Below, one piece after another: positions 27,298 through 35,721 of a stretch of 64,000 nucleotides of DNA. The first letter of the stretch is position 1; each line of letters starts with the position of its first letter. The notes under the pieces are model-generated. The model did not search any database, was not told the origin of the DNA, and saw only the letters and a list, made by a program, of their open reading frames with translations. The position numbers and the translations under genes are program-made. Origin of the DNA: Rhizobium sp. P40RR-XXII (GTDB lineage: Bacteria > Pseudomonadota > Alphaproteobacteria > Rhizobiales > Rhizobiaceae); assembly GCF_012641405.1 (NCBI RefSeq), contig NZ_JABAII010000005.1, forward strand, positions 310,001-374,000. The letters are read 5' to 3'.

Positions 27298-28122
27298 TCA
27301 GGCGAGATGCCGCGAGGCGTCTTCGGCCGAAGCCCTCTCATGGACGATCGCCATCAGGGCGCGTGTCATGCCGGCGGGATTGTGGTGCTGGATGACATTG
27401 CGGCCATAGACGATGCCGCGGGCGCCCTGCTCCATCAGTTGCCTGGTGCGTGAAAGGATTTCCAGATCCGACACGCGGCCGCCGCCGCGCACAAGCACGG
27501 GCAAGCCTTGGGCGATCTCGATGACGCGATGATAGTCCTGAACATTGTCGCAAGGATCCGCTTTGATGATATCGGCGCCGAGTTCGGCGGCCTGGCGTAC
27601 CAGCGGCAGGATCTTGTCGATTGCGCCATCGACCATATAGGCGCCTTTGGAATTGTCCTGCATGACCAGCGGCTCCACCATCAGCGGCATGCCATAGATC
27701 TCACATTCGCGCTTCAGGCTGTTCACGTTGCGCACGCAGGCGCGGTAAACCTCAGGCTGGTCCGGCAGCATCAGGAGATTGACGACCACGCAGGCGGCAT
27801 CAAGCGCCACGGCCTGCTCCACGCCACGATCGATCATCTCGGAAAACAGCGCCGAGGGCAGCGGATTGCCGTAGATGTTGGCGATATCGGTTCGTAGCAC
27901 CAGAGCCGGGCGATGTTTGCCGGGGATCGCCTGTAGAATGGGGGCAGTCCCCGGTGGAAGCTGAATGGCATCGGGCGCGGCATCGGCAATCACTTTGATC
28001 GCAGTTCTCATATCCTCGATGCCGGCCAGAAAGGTCCGTTCATTGAACATGCCATGATCGATAGCAACATCGAAGCAATTTCCGGACACGCCGAACAGGC
28101 GGTTGAGCCGCGCGGATTTCAT
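27298..28122 (-). CDS. Class I aldolase of the DhnA/FbaB/LsrF type
   Basis: 274 aa TIM-barrel aldolase: 'DVAIDHGMF' near the start, Schiff-base Lys in 'GADIIKADPCDN' (about residue 187), phosphate-binding 'LVRGGGRVSD' and 'GARGIVYGRNV'. The family contains class Ia fructose-bisphosphate aldolase, LsrF and related enzymes that cleave phosphorylated ketoses. First gene of the transcript, 14 bases behind the LacI-type operator. Likely the final carbon-splitting step of the pathway. Confidence 0.85.
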   Translation of the reverse strand: MKSARLNRLFGVSGNCFDVAIDHGMFNERTFLAGIEDMRTAIKVIADAAPDAIQLPPGTAPILQAIPGKHRPALVLRTDIANIYGNPLPSALFSEMIDRGVEQAVALDAACVVVNLLMLPDQPEVYRACVRNVNSLKRECEIYGMPLMVEPLVMQDNSKGAYMVDGAIDKILPLVRQAAELGADIIKADPCDNVQDYHRVIEIAQGLPVLVRGGGRVSDLEILSRTRQLMEQGARGIVYGRNVIQHHNPAGMTRALMAIVHERASAEDASRHLA

Positions 28123-28135
28123 CTATTTCCTCCCA

Positions 28136-28155
28136 ATGTGGTAACGTTTCCACAT
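28136..28155. promoter_or_regulatory. LacI-type operator in front of the aldolase operon
   Basis: ATGTGGTAACGTTTCCACAT: a 20-bp palindrome with one mismatched pair and the central AACGTT typical of LacI/GalR operators. It ends 14 bases upstream of the aldolase ATG, where it would block transcription start. The LacI-family gene at 22234 is the obvious candidate to bind it. Confidence 0.75.
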
Positions 28156-28316
28156 CAGTACATTAGAGGACGCCTTCGGCGAGTCAAGGCGGATGCCGCA
28201 TCGCTTTCGCACCCGCTCGACTTGTTCAGACCTTAGAGAATGAAGGCTATCAGTTTCTGGATATGACTAGCCGCCCCCGATCCCTCGCGAGGCGGCCTCT
28301 ATTGAAGCAAGGTAGA

Positions 28317-29315
28317 TTAGTGGGTTTTCGTGCCCTGGATCGCGGAAAGCGTCCAGTCCGCGCCCGGCTTGCGCACGAAGGTCCAGAGTTCGGTCGTCTC
28401 GGAGGGATTGTGATCGTCGCCGTCGACGAGCTTTCCTGTTGCGCGGTCGACCAGAGCGTCGATGCTCGAATAGTGCATCGCAAGCGTTGCATATTCGGCA
28501 TTGTCCTCGCGCCAGGCCTCGGCAATATCGCCCTGCAGCAGACGAACGTCGGAAACGCTGTTGCGCACGCCATTCGTGGCGTTTTCCCCGAGCTCTTCGG
28601 CAAGATAGGACATCGCCTCCGGCGTGGTCAGCCGGCGTAGGGTGGCATAATCTTCCTTGCCGTAGGCCGACTGGATTTCGGTGAGGAGATGCTCGAAGCG
28701 ATCGAGATCGGCCTGCTGCAGCCCGATCTCGTCGTTGGCTTGGCGTGTTTTCTGCGCGGCGGCCGCTCCACCGCCCATGGACGGGATGGAGAAGGAAGGA
28801 CGCGGCGACGCGCTCGCATTGTTCATCGGATTCCCGTTGTAAGGCGCGCCCGATCCCGGCGCCGCATATTGCGTACGCTGGCGGTTTGCGAAGAACCGCA
28901 TGGCAAAGCTGATCAGCAGCACAATCAGGCCGATCTGCAGCAGCATGCCGAGGAAGCCGATGCCGCCGCCGAAACCATGGCCGAGCAGCATGCCGAGAAG
29001 ACCGCCTGCGATCAGGCCGCCGATCATCGATCCGCCAAAGCCACCGAAAAAGCCTGGACGCTGTGGCGCGCCAAGCGGCGGCTGGATCGTCGTCTGCTGC
29101 TGCGGCCGCTGCGTCATCGTCCGATCGATCGGCGCCGCCTGCGTGGGGGCTGTCCTCGTGATCGCCGGCGTATCGAAGGTACGCGTCCCGCGGCTTCCGA
29201 ATCCGCTTGATCCAGCCCGACGCGCATCGGCAGCGTCAAAGGTCGCTACGGACGAAGCGGCGGCAAGGACGACGATGGCTGCGATCTTGGCAAACCGCGG
29301 TACTGCACTGAACAT
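28317..29315 (-). CDS. Tim44-like domain membrane protein
   Basis: 332 aa from ATG 29315 (AGGAG close upstream). Signal-type hydrophobic N-terminus, a Pro/Gln-rich linker, a glycine-rich segment plus membrane helix ('GGLIAGGLLGMLLG', 'LLQIGLIVLLISFAMRFF', residues about 100-145), and a C-terminal Tim44-like domain (about 190-330; 'EIQSAYGKEDYATLRRLTTP', 'WTFVRKPGADWTLSAIQGT'). In bacteria these proteins bind the membrane or other proteins; the role is unclear. Single gene. Confidence 0.82.
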   Translation of the reverse strand: MFSAVPRFAKIAAIVVLAAASSVATFDAADARRAGSSGFGSRGTRTFDTPAITRTAPTQAAPIDRTMTQRPQQQTTIQPPLGAPQRPGFFGGFGGSMIGGLIAGGLLGMLLGHGFGGGIGFLGMLLQIGLIVLLISFAMRFFANRQRTQYAAPGSGAPYNGNPMNNASASPRPSFSIPSMGGGAAAAQKTRQANDEIGLQQADLDRFEHLLTEIQSAYGKEDYATLRRLTTPEAMSYLAEELGENATNGVRNSVSDVRLLQGDIAEAWREDNAEYATLAMHYSSIDALVDRATGKLVDGDDHNPSETTELWTFVRKPGADWTLSAIQGTKTH

Positions 29316-29481
29316 TGGCTCTCCTGTCATAGGGCAGAAAGACTAATTCGCCCCTATATGGGGATGCCGGTTTGCGATTTTAAGGCTGCGATTTTAAGTT
29401 GGTGCAACTTTCAAATTTCAATCCTGAACATGCCACCCGCGCGAGCATGCGGATGACCGGCCGCAACCTGCGGAGATGACC

Positions 29482-29703
29482 CTAGTCTTCATCGGCCCTT
29501 TCGATCAGACCGTCATAAACTTCCATCAGCGCATTGGTGATCGCTTGGCCAAGCGCATTGCCGGCTGCGCGCACATCATCGTCCGTCCCGTCCCGTCCCG
29601 CTCTTGCCAGTTCAAAGCCCTCATCGCTGATGATCTGCTTTGCGAGCTCGATGGCCCAGAGCCCGAAATCGCCGCGATTGCCTATCTTGATCTCATGTTC
29701 CAT
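29482..29703 (-). CDS. Small acidic hypothetical protein
   Basis: 73 aa from ATG 29703: 'MEHEIKIGNRGDFGLWAIEL' start, helical, ends in 'LIERADED'. No membrane segment or known motif. Codon use matches neighbours, and a second in-frame ATG at 29715 is possible. No good ribosome site, so only moderately supported. Confidence 0.45.
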   Translation of the reverse strand: MEHEIKIGNRGDFGLWAIELAKQIISDEGFELARAGRDGTDDDVRAAGNALGQAITNALMEVYDGLIERADED

Positions 29704-30058
29704 TGCTTGTCCCATTCAAACATCGTGAGCGAGGCTCTATAGACCCGTCCGGAGAAAGACCAGCCTCGATTGCGCCGCCATGGCCCGCATCCGATTGGCG
29801 AAAACGCGCTGGAGCCGCCGATTCCGGCATTTTCAGCAGATTCGCAAGGCGTCTGCGGATGCCCCCAACCGTCCTCCCGCAGGCTATCCGACTTGTGCTT
29901 GGACTGGGAAAACACCCACGTAAAGCGCCTAAAATGGCTTCAATACGTCGGAAATTGTGGAAATACCGGCTTTCTCGGCCTTTCCGTGCAGAACTCCAGG
30001 TGACAACTGTCACCGGCAATGGAAATGATTCCGGCGTCATCAATGCGGGGGAAGCCTC

Positions 30059-30337
30059 ATGACCACTACCAATGAAATCGCAGATCAAATTGCAGCGGAG
30101 CATAAGCTCACCAAAGTTCAGAGCAAGGCAATCGTAGAAGCCGTCTTTGGAGCCATCACCGGAGCCGCGACCTCCGGCGCCGAAACCTCGATTCCTGGCT
30201 TTGGCAAGTTCAAGGTCAAGGACACGCCGGAACGTGAAGCACGCAATCCGGGAACGGGCGCCACCATCAAGGTTGCCGCCTCGAAGAAGCTTGCCTTCAC
30301 GCCAGCCAAGGCGCTGAAGGATGCACTCAACAAGTAA
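30059..30337 (+). CDS. HU-family nucleoid DNA-binding protein
   Basis: 92 aa, standard HU length. N-terminal dimerisation helices ('NEIADQIAAEHKLTKVQSKA') and the DNA-arm region 'PGFGKFKVKDTPEREARNPG' with the Arg-Asn-Pro tip that intercalates DNA. Basic C-terminus 'TPAKALKDALNK'. An additional HU-like paralogue rather than certainly HupB. Followed by a terminator-like hairpin. Confidence 0.9.
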   Translation: MTTTNEIADQIAAEHKLTKVQSKAIVEAVFGAITGAATSGAETSIPGFGKFKVKDTPEREARNPGTGATIKVAASKKLAFTPAKALKDALNK

Positions 30338-30369
30338 TCGCGACCCTGGCCGTAAAGGCTGGATGGGTT

Positions 30370-30412
30370 AAATGGCTGGCTCTATCCGCTAGGGCCGGCC
30401 ATTTGCGTTTTC
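30370..30412 (+). terminator. Terminator-like hairpin after the HU gene
   Basis: AAATGGCTGGC (30370-30380) pairs with GCCGGCCATTT (30394-30404), 11 bp with one U-G wobble, followed by GCGTTTTC. It lies 33 bases after the HU stop. Confidence 0.6.
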
Positions 30413-30490
30413 ATATCAAGGCGAACGCTGCTGCGCGACCGTGAGCTATCGCAGCGCGATCAGTTCAGGATGATTACATCGAAAAGCTGA

Positions 30491-31314
30491 CTAACGAGCC
30501 TTGAGGTAGGTCCTCAGCGCCTCAGCCTCATCCGTCTGGATGGCGGAGACGCCTGCATCGATCAGGCGGCCCCAAATTGCCGCGGGGTCCTGCAGCGCGG
30601 CGGTATCCGTAAAGCCTGCGCAGGAAACGGAATCGAGTGTATTGACCCACAGGCGCACGCCCGCGTCAGCAAAAAGCGCCTTGCGAGCAGAAAGCTGGTC
30701 CAAGCTGTCGAAGTAGATTTCGCACAGCAGCGGGTTGAGCTGAAATAGAAGATCGAGCTGGCTCTCCGCATCCTGGGAACCGAGGCGTGTTTTCGCCATG
30801 AAGAGAACCATCTCCGGCAATACCTTGTGCTGGATCCAGGCAAGATCGTCCGGGGTCCTCAGATCGCCCCAGAAATCGACTTGCCGATCGACGCCCATGG
30901 CACGAGCACAGGCGATCACACCGGGGATCATGTCTCTGCGCTTGACATCGAGATGCAGGAAAACACGGCCGCGCGTGAGATCGAAGACATCCTTCAGGCT
31001 CGGCAGCTTTTCTCCGGTCATCCGGTTCGTCTCGCCGCCATTGCGGTCACGCAGGTGCAGGCTCGACAGTTGCTGCAGCGTCAGCCCCTCTGCCTCCTGG
31101 ATGAGGCCGGCCGTCCGCTCAAGCGTATCGTCATGCAGGAGAAAGACTCGCCGTCGCTGCTGCATCGCACGTCGATCTCGACGGCATCATAGCCGGCAGA
31201 CATGGCTCGCTCGATTGCCAGCAAGCTGTTTTCCGGCGCGGCGCGCCAGATGCCGCGATGAACGACGATCGCGCAGTCGCGCGAGGGATCGGCGATATAA
31301 TCGGCATAGTCCAT
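30491..31314 (-). pseudogene. Glycerophosphodiester phosphodiesterase, frameshifted
   Basis: The N-terminal part (from ATG 31314, GAGGA upstream) encodes 'VVHRGIWRAAPENSLLAIE' and 'YDAVEIDVR', the GDPD active-site start with His and the Glu-Asp metal ligands. After 'SSDGE' the reading frame breaks at about 31147 and continues in another frame as 'FLLHDDTLERTAGL' (second catalytic His), 'VFLHLDVKRRD' and 'GVSAIQTDEAEALRTYL'. One base, probably a G in a GAGG run, is missing. Intact, it would hydrolyse glycerophosphodiesters. A cobalamin riboswitch lies upstream on the same strand. Confidence 0.85.
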
Positions 31315-31451
31315 GATACGTCCTCGTCTCGCGGGATGCGCGCGATTCGCCCGAAACCGGACATCTCCGCCGGGGTATCATGGGATTTTGACAGATCTGC
31401 AAAGCGCAATGCCGGCCGTTGCGAGCGGCGTTTAAGAACGGTGATCGTTAT

Positions 31452-31648
31452 TGCTCAAGGCAGGTCTCCTGGCTCGCGGGTCGACGCATTCGTTTCGCCT
31501 TCCCAAGGCACATGGCCTCAGTGACTTCGTCAAACGAATGCTCGCCGCTCACAGTTGCGGGTGCAGCTCCGGCTTGGCAATCATCATGTTTGCCGACCGG
31601 ATTCCCATCTTAGCCTCCAATTCTTGCGAATCAGGGGAACCTCGAACA
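31452..31648 (-). ncRNA. Cobalamin (B12) riboswitch
   Basis: Reading the minus strand: closing stem TGTTCGAGG (31648-31640) with CCTTGAGCA (31460-31452), 9 pairs including wobbles; then GGGAATCCGGT, GCCGGAGCTGCACCCGCAAC-TGT, the B12-box region GTCACTGAGGCCATG, CTTGGGAAGGCG, and GCGTCGACCCGCGAGCCAGG followed by AGACCTGCC. These are the conserved blocks of the cobalamin aptamer in the right order. It precedes the frameshifted GDPD gene by about 140 bases. No clear intrinsic terminator; a short TCGCG/CGCGA stem near the GDPD ribosome site would suit translational control. Confidence 0.88.
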
Positions 31649-31651
31649 CTA

Positions 31652-31682
31652 TATATAGTAGCCTGAGTTAAAATTACGTCAA
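31652..31682 (-). promoter_or_regulatory. Candidate sigma-70-type promoter of the riboswitch transcript
   Basis: Minus strand TTGACG (31682-31677) and TATATA (31657-31652) with a 19-base spacer, ending 4 bases before the riboswitch closing stem. The spacer is a little long; the very AT-rich setting and position support it. Confidence 0.4.
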
Positions 31683-31790
31683 CCGCTTCGAAGTCCCCCA
31701 ATCGATTTCCATGCTGATATGGATGCTCATTTCGCTTGATGCGTGCATGCAAGGGCTGGACAAGCACAGCGTTATTTTATTACGCTGCAT

Positions 31791-31807
31791 ATGTAATGTT
31801 ATTACAT
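31791..31807. promoter_or_regulatory. Zur-like operator upstream of aztD
   Basis: ATGTAAT-gtt-ATTACAT, perfect 7-bp arms around 3 bases, 13 bases before the aztD ATG. T/A-rich GTAAT..ATTAC palindromes are typical of Fur-superfamily sites, and Zur is the expected regulator of a zinc-uptake gene. Another Fur-family protein cannot be excluded. Confidence 0.55.
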
Positions 31808-31819
31808 AAAGGATTTTCC

Positions 31820-33057
31820 ATGCTACGCACAGGTTCCGGTATCTTCCTTGCAGCCTCGTCGCTCGCCTGCACATTGCTGTTTCCGTTTCCCTCTTTTGCC
31901 GACAGCGAAAACGAGACGGAAAGCTGGCGGCTGTTCGTTGCCGATCACAGCCTGCCGATCGTCCGCGCGATTGACGCGACAAGCGGTAAGGAGATCGGTC
32001 GGTTCGATCTTGACGGCTATGCCGCGCTGTCGCTCAGCCAGTCCGGCCGAACAGTCTTTGCCGTGCAGGGCGAAAAGAATGTCGTCCACGCCATCGCGAC
32101 CGGCATCTCGCTCTCCGATCACGGAGAACATCGCGACATCGAGCTTTCCGAACCGAAACTGCTTCCAGCTGCGATCAGGGGTGAAAAGCCGAGGCACGTG
32201 GTAACGCACGGCAATGATATCGCGATCTTCTACGATCGCGACGACAAGTTCGACCTCCTGTCCGAGAGCGGTCTTGCAGAAGGTAAACCTGACATCCGTG
32301 CATTCGAGACGATGGCCGCCCACCACGGCGTTGCCGTTCCGATGGGCAATCATCTTCTCGTATCGGCGCCGAACATGGAGGCACCGGTCAAGGAGGGTGA
32401 GCTGCCACCACGTCTCGGCTTGCGCGTCCTCAACCGAAAGGGCGAGCAGGTCGGCGATATCAAGCCTTGCACTGGCCTTCACGGGGAGGCAACCTCCCCC
32501 GGCTGGTTGCCTTCGGTTGCGAGGAAGGCGTCCTCATCGCGCGCCCTGGCGGTGTCAACGGCCCGAAGCTCGATACGCTCGCCTATGACGCGCCTCTCCC
32601 GAAAGGCAAGGTATCGACATTGCTCGGCGGCACCTCCATGCAATTTTTCCTCGGCAATTACGGTGAGCAAAATGTCGTGCTGATCGACCCAGACAACGCA
32701 GTCGAGCCCTACAAGCTGATCGAACTGCCGACACGACGCGTCGACTTCGTGCTCGATCCGGCAAAGCCGCAGCATGCCTATATCCTCACCGAGGATGGTA
32801 GTCTGCATCTTCTCGATGTGGTGAAAGGCGCAATCGTGAAATCCGAGGCGGTCACCGAACCCTACAGCAAGGACGGCCATTGGCGCGATCCCCGGCCGCG
32901 CCTAGCCATTGCCGGCGACCTTCTCGCCATTATGGATCCACGTCACGGCCTTATTCGCTTGGTGGACGGCCAGTCGCTCAAGGAAATCCGCAGCATTGCT
33001 GTCGAGGGGCAGCCCTTTGCGATCGTTGCGGCTGGCGGATCGGGAGCGGTTCACTAA
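31820..33057 (+). pseudogene. aztD: Zinc metallochaperone AztD, frameshifted
   Basis: ATG 31820 follows AAGGA by 6-7 bases. Signal peptide (residues 1-27, '...FPSFADSE'). AztD-like repeats: 'WRLFVADHSLPIVRAIDA', 'GRTVFAVQGEKNVVHAI', 'PHHGVAVPMG'-type segment ('AAHHGVAVPMGNH'), 'TGLHGEATS'. The frame breaks in a C5 run at 32496-32500 and resumes one frame over as 'LVAFGCEEGVLIARPGG', 'STLLGGTSMQFFLGNYGEQN', 'ELPTRRVDFVLDP', 'YSKDGHWRDPRPR' to 33057. Restoring one C gives a full-length protein of about 412 aa. AztD delivers zinc to the AztABC importer, whose genes are absent here. Confidence 0.85.
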
Positions 33058-33095
33058 AAGCGGAAACGCAAAACCCTCTTCGTTCCTAATGAGCA

Positions 33096-33126
33096 AAGGG
33101 AGTCGGTCTTGTTGACCGGCTCCCTT
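33096..33126. terminator. Bidirectional terminator-like hairpin between aztD and the FUSC gene
   Basis: AAGGGAGTCGGTC (33096-33108), loop TTGTT, GACCGGCTCCCTT (33114-33126): 13 pairs with one wobble. Placed between convergent genes. Confidence 0.7.
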
Positions 33127-33173
33127 ACGCTGGGCGTTGAGAGACCAGGTCATGCCGAAACCGCCTCGTCGCT

Positions 33174-34271
33174 TCAACTGACCTTGCTTTCGCGGATGCG
33201 ATCGGCAAGATCGAGAAAATTCTGACGCATGCGGCGCAAGGTGAAATCGAGACCAAACAGGCGGCCTGTTTCGCTAAAATCCATCGATTGAGCAGCTTCG
33301 GAACGTTGAAGAGCGCTAAACGCGGCCTCGAAAGCTTCATCGCCAGCCGAAAGCACCGCTGAATCGATCTCGCCGCCGGCACGCAGCGCCCGGCCACATG
33401 CTTCCGCGAAGCGGGCCTGTGCCTCGAGCACTCGTCCCGCCTGCGGCCCGATCACTTCGACGATCGCCGGCGGGAAAGGCGTTTCCACGATGTGGCTGAC
33501 ATAGGTCATGTCGTTGCGGATTCGCCAAAGCGAGCGAGGGATGGCCTCGGAAATTCCCTCTTTTGTCAGCCAGAAGGCGCGTTCGCGCTGAGCGTCGGTC
33601 AGGAGCGATTCCGTCGCCATCAGGGACTGGCGCAGCGCGATATTGGCTTCCGAGGCGGATACCGGCTCGCCCTTTTCGACCGCGGATGCAAGAGTACGCA
33701 AGATCTGTGCCACGACGTCGAGAGCCGATCCGAAGCGATCGAGCACTATAGTCCGCGAGCGCGTCGGCAGGATGAAGAGGCTGGCGAGTACACCCACGAC
33801 ACCGCCCAAGGTAATCTCGGCAATGCGGTCGATCACGAAGATTTCGACGGGAACGGCGGCGGAATGCGTCAGCATGACGATCGCTGCCGTCAGCCCGGCA
33901 TTGCGCAGGCGAGGCACGCGCGCCGCCACGAAGCTCGAAAAGCCGACGACGCAGATCAGCGCGATCCCGATAGCAAGCGGCTCCTGCGGTGTCACGAACA
34001 CCGCCACACCTCCAAGCACTGCCCCGGCGACCGTCGCCACCAAGCGATCGGCAGCCATACCGGCCGTCGCGCCAACCGACGCCTGCATGACGATCAGCAC
34101 CGTGAACACGGCCCAATAACCCTGCTGAAGATGAAGAAGCTGGGAGACGGCATAGGTGATCGTGCATGCAATCATTACTCGCAGCGCCTGCACCGCCGCG
34201 CGCTGAGTCTGGTCCAGGGATGTTTTGGGTTTTGACGGAGGCTGGCTTTGGCGAGATATGGGCTCGGTCAT
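33174..34271 (-). CDS. FUSC-family (aromatic acid exporter-type) inner membrane protein
   Basis: 365 aa. About six tightly packed membrane segments in the first 190 residues ('ALRVMIACTITYAVSQLL', 'GYWAVFTVLIVMQASVG', 'VAGAVLGGVAVFV') typical of the FUSC/YccS/AaeB half-domain, followed by a soluble helical C-terminal half. Such proteins export aromatic acids or act as envelope transport accessories. No membrane-fusion partner gene is adjacent. Single gene. Confidence 0.82.
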   Translation of the reverse strand: MTEPISRQSQPPSKPKTSLDQTQRAAVQALRVMIACTITYAVSQLLHLQQGYWAVFTVLIVMQASVGATAGMAADRLVATVAGAVLGGVAVFVTPQEPLAIGIALICVVGFSSFVAARVPRLRNAGLTAAIVMLTHSAAVPVEIFVIDRIAEITLGGVVGVLASLFILPTRSRTIVLDRFGSALDVVAQILRTLASAVEKGEPVSASEANIALRQSLMATESLLTDAQRERAFWLTKEGISEAIPRSLWRIRNDMTYVSHIVETPFPPAIVEVIGPQAGRVLEAQARFAEACGRALRAGGEIDSAVLSAGDEAFEAAFSALQRSEAAQSMDFSETGRLFGLDFTLRRMRQNFLDLADRIRESKVS

Positions 34272-34503
34272 CGCGCAACTTTTCGTCTGGAAACGTATGC
34301 TGACAATAGCCGTTCGGGTCTTGCCCCTCCCCTTGCTGCAATGCCGCCGATCACCGGATGAACCCGATGCTCAGAATGGCAGCATTCGGCATAATATGGA
34401 AGCCACGCGCATTTACGGCGAGCGTCTGGTTGCACCACCTTCTGCCGCGCTTCCTATCCGGAAGCACGGTCCTTAATCGATGGTCACAGATCAGGCTTTG
34501 AGC

Positions 34504-35046
34504 TCAAACCGTGGCGGAAGCCGCGGATGTCGGCGTCGTCTCGTCGACGAGAACCTGCCGCAGTCGCGTTTCCTGATCGGGCGAAAGCGAGGTGCGCAGC
34601 AACCTTGCATGCTCGCCCTTGAATTCGGCAAGCACTTTCTCCGGCTGGACCTTGCGGATCAGCAGGAAGAGCGCGGAACTGTTCGTGGGAATGGCTTCGG
34701 CGAGTTTCTTGATGAGATCGTCGTCAATGCCGTAATCGGCCATCGATCCTGCGAGAGCGCCGGAACCGGCACCGATTGCGCCGCCGACCACAAGTCCGGC
34801 AAGGGGATTGAGGAACAGCAGGCCCACGAGCGAACCCCACAGCGCGCCGGAAAGCCCGCCGCTTGCGGCACCTGCCGCCGTCAGATTGACGCTCTGCTTG
34901 AGACGGACCTTGCCGGCCTCGTCGCGAACGGCAATGACCGCATCTTCGAGGTCGATCAGATATTCCTTCTCGAGCTGGACGAGACGATTAAGAACGGCGT
35001 CCGCTTTGTCGGCATTATCGAAACCAAGCACGATGAGTTCTGACAT
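34504..35046 (-). CDS. DUF1269-domain membrane protein
   Basis: 180 aa. N-terminal 'LIVLGFDNADKADAVLNRL' domain, a glycine/alanine-rich membrane hairpin at about 55-105 ('SGALWGSLVGLLFLNPLAGL', 'GGAIGAGSGALAGS'), and a C-terminal ferredoxin-like half ('SSALFLLIRKVQPEKVLAEF'). DUF1269 proteins are stress-associated with no known biochemical function. Heads a block of small stress-type genes. Confidence 0.82.
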   Translation of the reverse strand: MSELIVLGFDNADKADAVLNRLVQLEKEYLIDLEDAVIAVRDEAGKVRLKQSVNLTAAGAASGGLSGALWGSLVGLLFLNPLAGLVVGGAIGAGSGALAGSMADYGIDDDLIKKLAEAIPTNSSALFLLIRKVQPEKVLAEFKGEHARLLRTSLSPDQETRLRQVLVDETTPTSAASATV

Positions 35047-35097
35047 CGAAATCCTCCGGGGTTTTTTGTCGAAGCAGGAACTAGGACCTCAAGCCGA

Positions 35098-35388
35098 TCA
35101 GTGAACAGCTGTGCTGATCAACCGGTAAGGATGAGTAGCATTGAACTGCGAGATCATTGCGACAGCCTGCTGCAACAATTCTTCGGCCTGTTCTGGATCA
35201 TCGCGGGCCAGTTCGTCGGCATTGACCCGGATTGCTTCCGCCATGTTGGTGGAAAGCGCCGCAAACTGCTTGTTGCCCTCGACAAAAGCTTCACGCGCCG
35301 TGCCTTCCAGCGTCCGGGCGACATCGATGAGAATTTCCTCGCGCTCTTCAACGCTGAGATCTTCGATAGTTTTGGTTTTATCTTCCAT
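35098..35388 (-). CDS. Small acidic helical protein, likely stress-regulated
   Basis: 96 aa, begins 'MEDKTKTIEDLSVEEREEIL', predicted all-helical, acidic, no membrane segment. Candidate EcfG promoter (GGAAC-N16-CGTC) 73 bases upstream. Conserved-hypothetical type; function unknown. Confidence 0.65.
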   Translation of the reverse strand: MEDKTKTIEDLSVEEREEILIDVARTLEGTAREAFVEGNKQFAALSTNMAEAIRVNADELARDDPEQAEELLQQAVAMISQFNATHPYRLISTAVH

Positions 35389-35460
35389 TTTAATTACTCA
35401 CTCTTCATAGACGTGATGGCAACCGAGCTCATAAAGCCTCGGTTATTGCTCACGTAGGAA

Positions 35461-35485
35461 GACGCAAATGCGGGTTCAAGGTTCC
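35461..35485 (-). promoter_or_regulatory. Candidate EcfG promoter
   Basis: Minus strand GGAAC (35485-35481), 16-base spacer, CGTC (35464-35461), one base from the CGTT consensus. Oriented towards the acidic helical protein gene. Confidence 0.5.
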
Positions 35486-35578
35486 CTTGTTCGACCCGGT
35501 ATCGGCGAAATCGTGATCTCGTCGATAGGACGATCGACCTTCGCCACGCGCAAAGAAAGGTATCGCCCTCGCCAATGC

Positions 35579-35603
35579 GGAACATTGTGGCCGCCGTACG
35601 GTT
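35579..35603 (+). promoter_or_regulatory. Weak candidate EcfG promoter
   Basis: GGAAC (35579-35583), 16-base spacer, GGTT (35600-35603). Three of four bases match CGTT. It lies 119 bases upstream of the hydrophilic protein gene at 35722. Confidence 0.3.
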
Positions 35604-35721
35604 CGATTGATGTGGCCGGACATCTCCTCATCCGGAAAGGTCTTCGGCCGCGCTGCATCCTAGATGAAGCGAGCTCTTGCAAACCAGACGAACTTGCAAA
35701 CCAGACGAACGGGTAATCGAC

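Noticed and set aside
25450..28122. The aldolase/kinase/isomerase set as a sulfoquinovose (sulfo-EMP) pathway
   Set aside because: The isomerase is of the lyxose/DUF1498 type, the aldolase is DhnA-like rather than YihT-like, and no sulfoquinovosidase or sulfonate transporter is present.
31131..31409. Minus-strand frame spanning the riboswitch-GDPD leader
   Set aside because: Starts with TTG, has no domain, and overlaps the recognised GDPD start in a different frame.
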